The translations under genes were made by a program, and so were the position numbers. From Actinomycetota bacterium (GTDB lineage: Bacteria > Actinomycetota > AC-67): 49,697 bases of DNA. Positions 33,701-42,897 of this stretch are shown in pieces; within the stretch, counting starts at the first letter, position 1, and every line of letters starts with the position of its first letter. Where the stretch lies: the NCBI GenBank assembly GCA_041658565.1, contig JBAZZY010000019.1, positions 1-49,697 on the forward strand. The letters run 5' to 3'. The notes under the pieces were generated by a model. It saw nothing but the letters and a program-made list of their open reading frames with translations. It was not told the DNA's origin and did not search any database.

Positions 33701-34060
33701 TTAAGTCGTCTTGACGATCAGGACGTTGCAGGGCGCGTGATGCGACACCTTGTTCGGAACGCTGCCCAGCAAGAAGCGCTTCGCGCCCGACATCCCCTTG
33801 TTTCCGATCACGATGAGATCCGACCGGTCGCTCTCGGCAACCTCCAGGATCTTGTCGGCCGGATCTCCCGAGACCGTAAGCGTGCGAACGTCGCCGTGCT
33901 CGTCGCGAACTTTCGACAAGACGGTCTCGCCCTCGAAAGCATCGCCCACGTGTAGAACCGTGATCTTCGCTCCAAGGGCTCCAGCAATCCCCACGCCCAT
34001 GCGAACGGCGCGTTGCGCCGTCGCGGAACCGTCGGTGGCAACCAGGATGTTCGTGTACAT
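33701..34060 (-). CDS. universal stress protein (UspA family)
   Basis: A 119-residue single USP domain. The start MYTNILVATDGS (ATG at 34060) is typical; a longer frame to 34108 overlaps the neighbour and is unlikely. The ATP-binding pattern G-2x-G-9x-G(S/T) is present: GNKGMSGAKRFLLGS, followed by HHAPCNVLIV. The protein probably binds ATP and acts in stress adaptation. It is 11 bases downstream of a second USP gene. Confidence 0.95.
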   Translation of the reverse strand: MYTNILVATDGSATAQRAVRMGVGIAGALGAKITVLHVGDAFEGETVLSKVRDEHGDVRTLTVSGDPADKILEVAESDRSDLIVIGNKGMSGAKRFLLGSVPNKVSHHAPCNVLIVKTT

Positions 34061-34071
34061 GCAGTCCTCGT

Positions 34072-34497
34072 CTACTCGTCGGTCGTGTGCACGATCAGCA
34101 CATGACAAGGGGCATGGTGCGAGACGGCGTTCGGAACACTGCCGAGCAAGAACCGCTTTGCGCTTGTCATGCCCTTGTTCCCGACGACGATCAGGTCCGC
34201 ACTCTCGGCCTCGGCAACCTCGATGATCGCGTCGGCGGCGCTGCCTTCCCGCGCGATGGTTCGCATCTTGACCTGCGACCCGTAGCGCTTCTCGACGTCC
34301 TCAAGGAGGCCGGCCGCGACCTCCGACCCCGGGAAGCCTTGAGCGTCGGCAAGCGGCGGCGGAGCCTCCCGCGGCGTCGAATACGCGCTGACCGCAATCA
34401 GTTCAGCGCCGAAGGTCTTGCACAGCTCCGCAGCGTGTCGAACCGCTGCGGCCGCGGTTCCCGATCCATCCGTGCCGACGACGATCCTTTGGAACAT
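34072..34497 (-). CDS. universal stress protein (UspA family), second copy
   Basis: A 141-residue single USP domain with start MFQRIVVGTDGS and ATP-binding residues in GNKGMTSAKRFLLGS. It differs from its neighbour mainly by a longer loop (TPREAPPPLADAQGFPG). Tandem USPs with near-identical C-terminal halves suggest an old duplication. Located 75 bases downstream of the cyclase-ATPase gene, perhaps in the same transcript. Confidence 0.95.
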   Translation of the reverse strand: MFQRIVVGTDGSGTAAAAVRHAAELCKTFGAELIAVSAYSTPREAPPPLADAQGFPGSEVAAGLLEDVEKRYGSQVKMRTIAREGSAADAIIEVAEAESADLIVVGNKGMTSAKRFLLGSVPNAVSHHAPCHVLIVHTTDE

Positions 34498-34572
34498 CGC
34501 TTCCCCCTCGTCTGGGCGGCGCTACAAAGACGCACCCGGAACGATAACGGGTGAAAGCAGGCGAAGCCAGCC

Positions 34573-37500
34573 TTAGCCGAGAAGGACGGCCTTGGCGGGG
34601 CCGGTGTCGGTTCCCGGCGGCAGGGCGGCAATGATGTCGCGCGCGCGATCGAAGGCTTCGGCGGCTTCGTCGTGACGCCGCTGCGCGTCGAGGATGCGAG
34701 CGAGCAACGCAAGCGCGCGCACCTTGCGGTAGCTCCAGTCGGTCTCCTCCAACGCCGCCAGCGCTCCACGCAGCGTCTGCTCGGCCAAGTTCGCATCCCC
34801 GACCTCGAGTTGCGTGGCGGCCAGCGCGCACTCGGCGCGAATGCGCGCGATCGTTCGCTCTCCGGCCAACTCCACAGCCTCGGCGGCGGCGGCGGCGGCG
34901 GCGTGGATGTCACCGCGCTCGGCCTCGATCTCGGCCAGCAATGCCCGGCACCACGACGGTGAAATCAACCCGATGTTCTCGCGTCCACCGCCGGCGCGAA
35001 GCAACTCGCGCGCTTCGTCGAGCTTTCCGCGCGCCTGCAAGACGCGCGCGCGCAGCCACACTACGCCCGAACTCCCCGACCAAAGTCGCCCGAGTTCGCC
35101 GCGCTCGGCCAAAGCGTCCAGCGCCGACTCCACCTCGTCGATGCGTCCCTCTTCAAACGCGAGCCACGTCCGAGCGAACCACCACTGGCCCTCGTAGAAG
35201 GGATCGCCGAACGAGCGAGCCGCACGCGCGCCCTCCTCGGCAGCCGCGCGCGCGTCCCCGAGGCGCCTGCCGAGCATCGCCGAGATGAACAGCGGATAAC
35301 GCCCGAGCGCCAGGACCCAAGCCGCCGATTGCCCGGCTCCGATCGCGGCGCGCGCGCCGGCCTCGGCTTCGGCAAAGTGCGCGCGCAGGACGCTGACGTA
35401 GGCCAACAAGATCCGCTGCAAATCCAGCGCGAAACCAACGTTGCGCGCGTACTCGGTGGAGTGAACGCGCAACTGGTGCTCGAGTCGCTCCGCGATCTCT
35501 CCGGCACGCCCGACCTCGCCGCGCAGCAGCAGGACCCAGCCCCCGATGCCGACACACCAGCCGACACCTTCCTCGTCGCCCATGTCGGCGAACACGCGCT
35601 CTCCGTCTTGCAGGTAGGCAAGCGCCTCGTCGCCCTTCCCCATCAGCATGCTCGCCCAGCCGAGGTTCTGTAGCGCCCAGCCCTCGCCGCGGCGATCACC
35701 GAGCGCGCGATAGCGCTCCAGTGCGTCGCCGAACCACTTCTCCGACGAAGACCACTGGCCCTCGGCCATCGCGAGCAGTCCCTGCGAGCGCAAGCCCTCA
35801 GCCTCCTCGCGCTGGTCGCCGACCAGTCTTGCGATTTCCCAGGCCTTCTGGATCGGCTCACGCGCGCCCTCGAAGTCCCCGCGCATACGCAGCGAATCGC
35901 CGAGCAGACGCAGCGCGCGGCCCTCGGTCGCGCGGTCCCCCAGCCGGCGCGCGGCCGCCAAGGCTTCCTTGATGCTCTCCTCCGCAGCCTCGTGCTGCCA
36001 GATCGCCACGAGCGACTCCGCCAGACGGATGCGCAGAGACAGGCGATCGGCGTCGCTCTTGGCGAACGCGAGCGCGCGCTGGAAGAACCCGCGCGCCGCT
36101 CCCGAGGCATCCTTGCCGAGGGCCTCCTCGCCAGAGCGCAGCAAGTACTCGTGCGCCTTGATCTCGGCCCCCGACTGCTCGCTGCCGACCTCGCGTGCGG
36201 CGAGGGCGGCGCTCTCGTAGTGGTAGGCGATCAAGTCGGAGAACTCGCGCTCCTTGCCGGCGGTACGCACGACTTCCTCAAGCCAGGCGCCGACGTCGGC
36301 ATGCTGGCGCGCGCGCACATGCTTGGGAACCGAGTTGTAGGACACCTCGCGGACCAACGTCTGGCGAAACCGATACCCGTGGTCGCCCGGCAACACGACC
36401 CCTTCGAACGGCTCGATGAACTCCTTGGCGACTAACGACTCGACGGCATCCTCTCCGTCTTCGGCCGAACGCAGGCGGCGCAGAGCTCCGAGCCAGAACT
36501 GCTCTCCGACGACGGCGGCGTCTTGCAGCAAACGCTTTTCGTCGGGCGCAAGCGAATCCAGGCGCGCGGCCACCAGCGCCTGCACCGAGATCGGAACCGC
36601 CACGTCGGGGCCCGCCTCGGGCCGGTCCACCAGCAGGTGCGCCAACTCCTCCAGGTAGAAGGGGTTCCCGCCGGCGCGGTCGAGCACGCTCTCGCGTAGC
36701 GCCGCGCCGAGTCCGGACGCCAAGCCGTCCAACATCTCGCCGGCCCGGTCGCGCGGCAGCGGATCGAGTTGCACGACCACTGAGCCAACCCCGCCCAACC
36801 ACCTCGGCTTCCGGTCGAGCAGTCTGGGGCGAGCCAAGCACAACGTCAGGATGGGTGCGGCTTGTGAGCGCTGCAACTCGGCCACCCAGTCCAGCACTGC
36901 GTCCTCGGCCCAATGCATCTCGTGAAAAGACAGCACGAGCGTCCCCTCGCGATCGGCGACGGCGGTGAGGATCTTCCGCGCGGACTCCAGCAAGGGGTGG
37001 GCGACGCCCGCAGGAGCTGCCCCTGGTCCGGCGACCGTGTCGCGCACAGGCACCGAACCACCGAGTCCAAGAAGCGCCATCGCGCGCTCGGTCTCGGCCC
37101 CGAGTCCAAGGTCCTCCAGGCGCGCGCGCAGCACTTCTCGCGCCTGTTCGGCCGGCATGCCGGCGTCCAAGCGCAGCGCCTCACGCACCATTTCCTCGAG
37201 CGCAAACGCCGGCGACGCGGTGCCGTAAGGCAGCGAGCGCCCCCGCAGAACCCGCGTCCCGGCCGCCTCGGCAACGCGCGCGAACTCCGCGCAGACGCGG
37301 CTCTTGCCCATTCCGGCCTCTCCAACGAGCGTCGCCACGATCGGACGGCGGTCGCGGCGCACCATTCCGGCGAGCGCTTCGAGCAGTGCGAGTTCCTCCT
37401 CGCGCCCGATCAGCGGCGACGGCCGTCCGGCGCGGTGGCCGGGCAACCCGCGCTCAGAGACGGCCTCCCAAACCGTTACCGGCAGCCGCTTCCCCTTCGC

Positions 37501-38106
37501 AGTGACTTGCCCGACCTCGAGGTACTCGATTGCCTGACGCGAGGCCTCGTAGGTCCACTCTCCAACCAACACCTGTCCGGGATCCGCCGCCTCCTCGATC
37601 CGGCGCGCGGTGTTCACCGCATCGCCCAGGACCGTGTAGGTGTCGCTACCGCCGACGAACCCGGCGACGACCTCTCCGGTGTTCAAACCGATATGCATGC
37701 GCAACGGGAAACCCCGCTCGCGCTCCAGTATCTCGGACTCGGCGTCCAGCGTCCGGCGAATCTCCAAGGCGGCGCGCACGGCGCGTTCGGCGTCGTCTTC
37801 GTGTGCGACCGGCGCCCCGAACACGGCCATGATCTCGTCGCCGATGACGTTGTCCACCCGGCCGCCAAAACGCTCGATGATCTCCGACACCTGATCGAAC
37901 GTGCGGTCCACGATCGCCTTGACTTCTTCAGCGTCGCGACGCTCACTCAACTCGGTGAAACCGGCAACGTCGCCGAACAAGACCGTCACTATCCGGCGCT
38001 CCTCGCGCGGTTGCGCCGTCAGGGGGGCGCCGCACGTGCCGCAGTAGCGTGCGGTCGCCGCCGAGGCTGCCGAACATCTCGGGCAGATCAGCGTGTCGTG
38101 CGCCAT
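34573..38106 (-). CDS. zinc ribbon-class III cyclase-AAA ATPase-TPR regulator
   Basis: A 1177-residue signalling protein. Residues 8-26 are a zinc ribbon (CPRC...CGTC). Residues about 37-215 are a class III nucleotide cyclase domain with metal-binding Asp46 (FGDVAGFTEL) and Asp90 (IGDEIMAVFGAP), and the transition-state Asn165 and Arg169 (VNTARR). The substrate-specifying Lys position is Asn86 and the Asp position is Thr158; Thr is known in class IIIb cyclases, but Asn for Lys is unusual. Residues about 235-600 are an AAA_16/STAND-type ATPase (GEAGMGKS near 260). The remainder is helical repeats (TPR). It overlaps the MBL-fold gene by 19 bases. Likely a signal-transduction ATPase; true cyclase activity is uncertain. 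Confidence 0.93.
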   Translation of the reverse strand: MAHDTLICPRCSAASAATARYCGTCGAPLTAQPREERRIVTVLFGDVAGFTELSERRDAEEVKAIVDRTFDQVSEIIERFGGRVDNVIGDEIMAVFGAPVAHEDDAERAVRAALEIRRTLDAESEILERERGFPLRMHIGLNTGEVVAGFVGGSDTYTVLGDAVNTARRIEEAADPGQVLVGEWTYEASRQAIEYLEVGQVTAKGKRLPVTVWEAVSERGLPGHRAGRPSPLIGREEELALLEALAGMVRRDRRPIVATLVGEAGMGKSRVCAEFARVAEAAGTRVLRGRSLPYGTASPAFALEEMVREALRLDAGMPAEQAREVLRARLEDLGLGAETERAMALLGLGGSVPVRDTVAGPGAAPAGVAHPLLESARKILTAVADREGTLVLSFHEMHWAEDAVLDWVAELQRSQAAPILTLCLARPRLLDRKPRWLGGVGSVVVQLDPLPRDRAGEMLDGLASGLGAALRESVLDRAGGNPFYLEELAHLLVDRPEAGPDVAVPISVQALVAARLDSLAPDEKRLLQDAAVVGEQFWLGALRRLRSAEDGEDAVESLVAKEFIEPFEGVVLPGDHGYRFRQTLVREVSYNSVPKHVRARQHADVGAWLEEVVRTAGKEREFSDLIAYHYESAALAAREVGSEQSGAEIKAHEYLLRSGEEALGKDASGAARGFFQRALAFAKSDADRLSLRIRLAESLVAIWQHEAAEESIKEALAAARRLGDRATEGRALRLLGDSLRMRGDFEGAREPIQKAWEIARLVGDQREEAEGLRSQGLLAMAEGQWSSSEKWFGDALERYRALGDRRGEGWALQNLGWASMLMGKGDEALAYLQDGERVFADMGDEEGVGWCVGIGGWVLLLRGEVGRAGEIAERLEHQLRVHSTEYARNVGFALDLQRILLAYVSVLRAHFAEAEAGARAAIGAGQSAAWVLALGRYPLFISAMLGRRLGDARAAAEEGARAARSFGDPFYEGQWWFARTWLAFEEGRIDEVESALDALAERGELGRLWSGSSGVVWLRARVLQARGKLDEARELLRAGGGRENIGLISPSWCRALLAEIEAERGDIHAAAAAAAEAVELAGERTIARIRAECALAATQLEVGDANLAEQTLRGALAALEETDWSYRKVRALALLARILDAQRRHDEAAEAFDRARDIIAALPPGTDTGPAKAVLLG

Positions 38107-38894
38107 GTTCCGTCCCGCTCCTCCACCGCGCCTTCGCGGTGCAACTTCTCGAGGTGCGCGCGCACGCTGAGCGCCGCGGCACCATACAGCGCCGGATCAT
38201 ATGCGGCGTAGATGCGCCTCACCATTGCGGTGATCGAACCATCTCCGGCTTCGATCGCCGCCAGCACTTCGGCCTCCCGCTCATGGCGATGCCGCATGTA
38301 GTAGTCGAGCACCGCCGCGGCGTCTTCGACGACCGGGCCGTGCCCGGGGTAAAGCCGGACGGGCGCCGCGGCGCGAATGCGCTCAAGCGAGTCCAGGTAC
38401 GAAGCCATGTCTCCCTCGGGATGAGCAATGACGGTAGTGCCGTGCCCAAGCACATGATCTCCGGTGAAGACCGCGCGCTCATCATCCAGAAGGAAACAAA
38501 GGTGATCGGCAGCGTGCCCCGGCGTATGCATCGCGACGAGCGTCACCTCGTCGGCCCGGATCCGGTCCCCGTCGGCGATGGCTTCGGCGTCTTGGGCCGT
38601 TCCAGTGAACGCCCCAAGCGGCGCTGCGGCCATCGCGGCCAACCGCTGCGCCCCCTGGGCGTGATCTTGGTGCCAGTGGGTGAGCAGTACCAGCGATGGC
38701 GACCCGGCCGCCTCCAAGACGCACTCCAGATGACCGCCGAGGTCGGGACCGGGATCAATCACGACGGGCGCGCGCGCGCCGACGATGTAGGTGTTCGTGC
38801 CCTCCAGCGTCATCGCAGATGGGTTGGGAGCCGTCACGACACGAACCACCGGCGAAAGACGCACGACCCTCGACGGCCGGCCGGGGTCAATCAC
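38088..38894 (-). CDS. MBL-fold metallo-hydrolase (LACTB2-like)
   Basis: A 268-residue metallo-beta-lactamase-fold protein. The metal motif HxHxDH is THWHQDH at residues 72-78; later metal ligands are in HTPGHAADH, FTGDHVLGHG and YPGHGP. A C-terminal winged-helix-like part (ALSVRAHLEKLHREGAVEE) fits the LACTB2 family. The GTG start at 38894 overlaps the stop of the Nudix gene by four bases, a coupling seen throughout this genome. The frame runs further upstream to 39113, but that part is inside the Nudix gene. Confidence 0.93.
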   Translation of the reverse strand: MIDPGRPSRVVRLSPVVRVVTAPNPSAMTLEGTNTYIVGARAPVVIDPGPDLGGHLECVLEAAGSPSLVLLTHWHQDHAQGAQRLAAMAAAPLGAFTGTAQDAEAIADGDRIRADEVTLVAMHTPGHAADHLCFLLDDERAVFTGDHVLGHGTTVIAHPEGDMASYLDSLERIRAAAPVRLYPGHGPVVEDAAAVLDYYMRHRHEREAEVLAAIEAGDGSITAMVRRIYAAYDPALYGAAALSVRAHLEKLHREGAVEERDGTWRTTR

Positions 38895-39727
38895 GGCGCG
38901 TGCGAGGTGCCGTCGGGCATCAAGATCCGCCCCTCGCCGTTCTCGATGACAACCAGCGGCAACACCGGTTCGGCCGGGCGACCGACCGCGGCGTCGAACA
39001 CCTCCTGCGCCGTTGAGAACTCCGCGAGGGACTCCAGGATCTTGCGCGTCGGGAAGATGATCGAGAACTCGCCGGCAAGCGCGCGCCGGACGGCGTCGTC
39101 GGGACGCACCCAAGCGCTCGCCGTGGTCTCGATATCGTCGTGCAGCGGTACCTGGCCCTCGGGCATCACGGCAACGAAGAAGCGTGTGTCGTAGCGCCGA
39201 GGTGACATCGTCGGGGTTATCCAGCGAGCCCAGAACCGCAACGCGTCCGCCGCGAAGCGAACCCCTGCACGGCGCGCGCCCTCTGCGGGATCAACCTCGC
39301 CGGCCTGCAGCGCGCGCCGGTACGCGCGCCAGCGATCGGCCTCGGCCGGGTCGAGTCGAACCGGGCGGCCCTGCCCGTCGTGCGCGAGCAAGATCCCGGC
39401 CTCCTCGAAGGTCTCGCGAATCGCGCACAGCACGAGCGCGCGGGCCCGGTCTTCGTCGGCCTCCCCCATCTCGCGTGCCGCGGCGGACGACCAGCCGTCG
39501 GTGTGCGCGGCCAGCTCCGGCGAGGAGTCGCCCACATCGAGCGTTCCGCCGGGAAACACGTACGCGCCGCCGGCGAAGTCGCTGCGCAGGTGGCGCTCGA
39601 GCATGAACACCTCGAGCCCGGATGCGCCGTCGCGCACGACGATGACGGTCGCGGAGTCGCGCGGGACCGCAGGTTCGCCCGGCGGCTCAACCGGCAGAAC
39701 GAACGAAGGTCGGTCCGGTCGATTCAT
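38891..39727 (-). CDS. Nudix hydrolase (NUDT19-like with long insert)
   Basis: A 278-residue Nudix protein. The box begins at GGTLDVGD (residues 60-67) and, after an insert of about 35 residues, continues CAIRETFEEAGI (Arg104, Glu105, Glu108, Glu109). The split box with an insert is typical of NUDT19/RP2p-like acyl-CoA diphosphatases, so a role in CoA or acyl-CoA hydrolysis is plausible, in line with the acyl-CoA dehydrogenase divergent from it. The ATG at 39727 has GGGGG just upstream. Confidence 0.9.
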   Translation of the reverse strand: MNRPDRPSFVLPVEPPGEPAVPRDSATVIVVRDGASGLEVFMLERHLRSDFAGGAYVFPGGTLDVGDSSPELAAHTDGWSSAAAREMGEADEDRARALVLCAIRETFEEAGILLAHDGQGRPVRLDPAEADRWRAYRRALQAGEVDPAEGARRAGVRFAADALRFWARWITPTMSPRRYDTRFFVAVMPEGQVPLHDDIETTASAWVRPDDAVRRALAGEFSIIFPTRKILESLAEFSTAQEVFDAAVGRPAEPVLPLVVIENGEGRILMPDGTSHAP

Positions 39728-39800
39728 CCCCCGTATGTTCGCAGAGGATCGGGCTGGGACCCAACCCGACGTGGGGCGCGCGCCGACCGTCCGGTCGGAA

Positions 39801-39816
39801 GCCGGCCTGAGGTCGG
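39801..39816. repeat. 16-bp imperfect palindrome, copy 1
   Basis: The sequence GCCGGCCTGAGGTCGG occurs here, in the divergent Nudix/acyl-CoA dehydrogenase promoter region, and again at 45602-45617 before the two-TM gene. It is nearly palindromic (CCGrCCT-AGGyCGG), which would fit a regulator binding site. Confidence 0.35.
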
Positions 39817-39884
39817 TTCCCGCATTCGGCGATGCGGCGGATATCCTTGCCGGACCGAGTGAGCCCGCGAACCCAGGAGAGACC

Positions 39885-41057
39885 ATGGATTTTTCCATCC
39901 CAACCGAACTTGAAGAAGTTCGCTCCTCCTTCAAGTCGTTCCTCGACCGCGAAGTGCGCCCTGTGGAAGAGCGCTTTCGTTCACAACTGCAAGAGGACGA
40001 GTGGACGGACGAGATGCGCGCCGAGGGGATGCGCTTGCGCAAGAAGTCGGCCGAGATCGGCTACTACGGCGCGCACCTTCCGGAGTCGGTCGGCGGATGG
40101 GGGCTGTCAACGCTCGGCTACACCTTGCTCGTCGAGGCGCTGGCGCAAAGCGGCATGCGCTTCGCCACCTACGTGCTCGGTCCGCCGAACCCTGAAGCTC
40201 CGACCAGACTGCTGCTGGAAGCGTCGCCGGAATTGCAGAAGAAGTACCTCGTCCCGCTGGTCAAGGCCGAGACCACCATGTGCTTCGCGCTGACCGAGCC
40301 CGACGCCGGATCCGACGCGCAGGCCATCCGTACTCGCGCGGTGCGCGACGGCGACCACTTCGTGCTGAACGGACGCAAGCACTTCATCACCAACGGCGCG
40401 AACGCCGACTTCGCGATCGTGTTCGCGGTCACCGACGCCGAGAAGCGCGCAAACGGCGGCATTACAGCGTTTATCGTGGACAAGGGAACGCCCGGCTTCT
40501 TGGTCGGCAAGAAGCAGAAGACGATGGCCGGCGAGACAAACCAGGTCGAATTGATCTTCGAGGACTGCCGAGTGCCGGCGTCAAACATCCTGGGCACCGA
40601 GGGCTTCGGGTTCTACGCCGCGATGAAGTTCCTGAACTCCGGGCGCGCATTCATCGGCGCGATGTGCCTGGGTCTCGCCGACTACTGCGTGCGCGTATCG
40701 GTTGAATACGCAAATGACCGCCAGACCTTCGGGAAGCCGATCGGCAAGTATCAGGCGATCCAGTGGATGCTGGCCGACTCCGCCGTCGAGATCGAGTCCG
40801 CGCGATGGATGACCTATCACCTCGCGTGGATGGTCGATCAGGGGCTCGAGCCGATGCGAGAGTCCTCGATGGTCAAGCTCTACAACACCGAGATGGTGAA
40901 CCGCGTCGCCGACCGGGCGGTGCAAATCTTCGGCGGAGCCGGGTACCTGGCCGAGGGGCCGGTCGAGCGCATCTATCGCTTCGTGCGCATGTTCCGCATC
41001 GTCGAGGGAACCAGCGAGATCCAGCGCTTGGTGATCGCGCGAACGATGGGATTGTAA
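39885..41057 (+). CDS. acyl-CoA dehydrogenase
   Basis: A 390-residue flavoprotein with a GGAGAG ribosome binding site. Family features: ALTEPDAGSDA near residue 138, FITNGANAD, NDRQTFGKPIGKYQAIQ, and the C-terminal FRIVEGTSEIQRLVIAR with the catalytic Glu of short/medium-chain-type enzymes. It oxidises acyl-CoA to enoyl-CoA and passes electrons to ETF. The next gene starts directly after its stop. Confidence 0.95.
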   Translation: MDFSIPTELEEVRSSFKSFLDREVRPVEERFRSQLQEDEWTDEMRAEGMRLRKKSAEIGYYGAHLPESVGGWGLSTLGYTLLVEALAQSGMRFATYVLGPPNPEAPTRLLLEASPELQKKYLVPLVKAETTMCFALTEPDAGSDAQAIRTRAVRDGDHFVLNGRKHFITNGANADFAIVFAVTDAEKRANGGITAFIVDKGTPGFLVGKKQKTMAGETNQVELIFEDCRVPASNILGTEGFGFYAAMKFLNSGRAFIGAMCLGLADYCVRVSVEYANDRQTFGKPIGKYQAIQWMLADSAVEIESARWMTYHLAWMVDQGLEPMRESSMVKLYNTEMVNRVADRAVQIFGGAGYLAEGPVERIYRFVRMFRIVEGTSEIQRLVIARTMGL

Positions 41058-41552
41058 GTGTCGAGCGTCCGACGCCGGATCGCGACCATCGTCGAGGAAC
41101 ATCTCGACGAGATTCTCGACCGAACGATGGACGCGTTCGACGCCGAACTGCCGTCGGTCGCCAACGCGACCCAGGCCGAACGGCACGGCGTGCGCGAAAG
41201 CGTGCGCCGTGCCGTTCTTGCTTTTCTCACCCTGTATGCGGAACCCGAATCGTCTGCGCGCGAGCAGTTGGCGCGCGCCCGTGTTGCAACCGTGGACCGG
41301 GCCGGGGAGTCATTCGACCTGGAAGACATCGTCGCCATGCTCCGATTGTCGAAACACGTGGTGTTTCAGACCGCGCGCGCGCTGGTGGACGCCGAGTTGG
41401 GCGACGCTCCCGAGCGCGACAACGAAGTCCGCAAAGCGCTGGAGGCCTTCCTCGACGAACTGGCGCAGACTGCAGAGTTGCCCCTTCCGCGCGCGGACGC
41501 CGTCACGTCGATGCTGGCGTCCTTCGAAGACGAGGATCCCGACTTCGCGTAG
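41058..41552 (+). CDS. helical protein, possibly RsbRD/PucR N-terminal-like
   Basis: A 164-residue, all-helical acidic protein with a GTG immediately after the acyl-CoA dehydrogenase stop. The segment GESFDLEDIVAMLRLSKH resembles the N-terminal sensory domains of RsbRD or PucR/CdaR-type regulators, but no second domain is present. No catalytic motif is seen. Tight coupling with the dehydrogenase suggests a related regulatory role. The assignment is tentative. Confidence 0.75.
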   Translation: MSSVRRRIATIVEEHLDEILDRTMDAFDAELPSVANATQAERHGVRESVRRAVLAFLTLYAEPESSAREQLARARVATVDRAGESFDLEDIVAMLRLSKHVVFQTARALVDAELGDAPERDNEVRKALEAFLDELAQTAELPLPRADAVTSMLASFEDEDPDFA

Positions 41553-41575
41553 GCGTGACCGCGTAGCATGGTCGC

Positions 41576-42895
41576 GTGCGACGCACGGAGGAACTCCAGA
41601 CCATCCCGCAAGTGGATCGCCTCTTGCGGGAGATCCCCGAACTCGCCGGTGCGGGGCATGCAGTAGCGCGGTGGATCGTGCGCAACGCGGTTGATGCGGC
41701 GCGCGCGCGCGCGATGCGAGGCGAGGTGGTCGGTGACGTGCGCGATGCGGTCTTGGACTCCGTGCGCGCATTGGGACACCGCGGCATGCGACGGGTAATC
41801 AACGCAACCGGGGTCGTGCTTCACACCAACCTCGGACGCGCGCCTTTGTCGCGCGCGGCCGTCGCAGCAGTTGTTGAGGCAGCCGGAGCCGCCACCGTCG
41901 AGTTCGACCTTGAGACGGGGGAACGCGCGCGGCGCGCGCCGGTCGCCGCGATGCTCGCCGCCGCGCTATGCGACGCCGAGGACGCGCTCATCGTGAACAA
42001 CAACGCAGCGGCGCTCATGCTCTCGCTCGCCGCCATCGCGCGTGGGCGCGAAGTCCTCGTCGGACGCGGCGAACTGATCGAGATCGGTGGAGAATTCCGC
42101 CTGCCCGACATCATGGAAGCCTCGGGCGCCGTGCTACGCGAGGTCGGTACAACCAACCGCACCCACCTGCGCGACTACCAGCGCGCCATCGCAGACACGA
42201 CCGCGGCGATTCTCAAGGTTCACCCGTCCAACTACCAAGTCACCGGCTTCACGACGTCGCCTTCGACTGAAGAACTCGCAGAAATCGCGCGCGGCCGTGA
42301 AATCCCGCTGCTCTACGACACCGGCAGCGGACTGCTCGCCCCGGACCCCGCCTTCCCCGACGAGCCCGACGCGCGCAGCGCACTCGCGGCCGGTGCGGAC
42401 TTGGTGTGCTTCTCGGGCGACAAACTCCTCGGCGGACCACAAGCGGGAATCCTGGTTGGATCGAGTTCGCTGATCGACCAGTGCCGGCGTCATCCGATCG
42501 CGCGCGCGGTGCGCGCCGACAAACTCACCCTGGCGGCCATGGAAGCCACGTTGTGGGCGCGCGCGCGCGGCGAGGTCCTGCCGGTGCAAGCAATGCTCAC
42601 GCTGGAACCCTCGCAGATCGAGGCGCGCGCGCGCGTCGTGATCGCCGGACTCCAAGGCATCGAGATCGTCTCCGGGGTGAGCGTTCCCGGCGGCGGATCC
42701 ACGCCGGGACAAACTCTGCCGACCTCGCTCATCGCGGTGCCTGCGCGTGATCCGGTTGCATTCGCAGCGGCCTTGCGCGCGCAGGAACCGCCGGTGATCG
42801 CTCGCATCGAGGGCGGATCCGTCGTGCTGGATCTGCGCACCGTGGACCCGTCCGACGACGACGCGGTTGCCGCCGCGCTGGCGCGCGCACTGTAG
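41576..42895 (+). CDS. selA: L-seryl-tRNA(Sec) selenium transferase
   Basis: A 439-residue SelA with GTG start. It converts Ser-tRNA(Sec) to Sec-tRNA(Sec) using selenophosphate and PLP. Conserved text includes RRVINATGVVLHTNLGRAP, NNNAAALML, FSGDKLLGGPQAG with the PLP Lys at about residue 283, and RADKLTLAAMEATL. It ends two bases before selB, the usual selA-selB order. The gene has many alternating GCGCGC runs from Ala-Arg codons. Confidence 0.96.
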   Translation: MRRTEELQTIPQVDRLLREIPELAGAGHAVARWIVRNAVDAARARAMRGEVVGDVRDAVLDSVRALGHRGMRRVINATGVVLHTNLGRAPLSRAAVAAVVEAAGAATVEFDLETGERARRAPVAAMLAAALCDAEDALIVNNNAAALMLSLAAIARGREVLVGRGELIEIGGEFRLPDIMEASGAVLREVGTTNRTHLRDYQRAIADTTAAILKVHPSNYQVTGFTTSPSTEELAEIARGREIPLLYDTGSGLLAPDPAFPDEPDARSALAAGADLVCFSGDKLLGGPQAGILVGSSSLIDQCRRHPIARAVRADKLTLAAMEATLWARARGEVLPVQAMLTLEPSQIEARARVVIAGLQGIEIVSGVSVPGGGSTPGQTLPTSLIAVPARDPVAFAAALRAQEPPVIARIEGGSVVLDLRTVDPSDDDAVAAALARAL

Positions 42896-42897
42896 CG

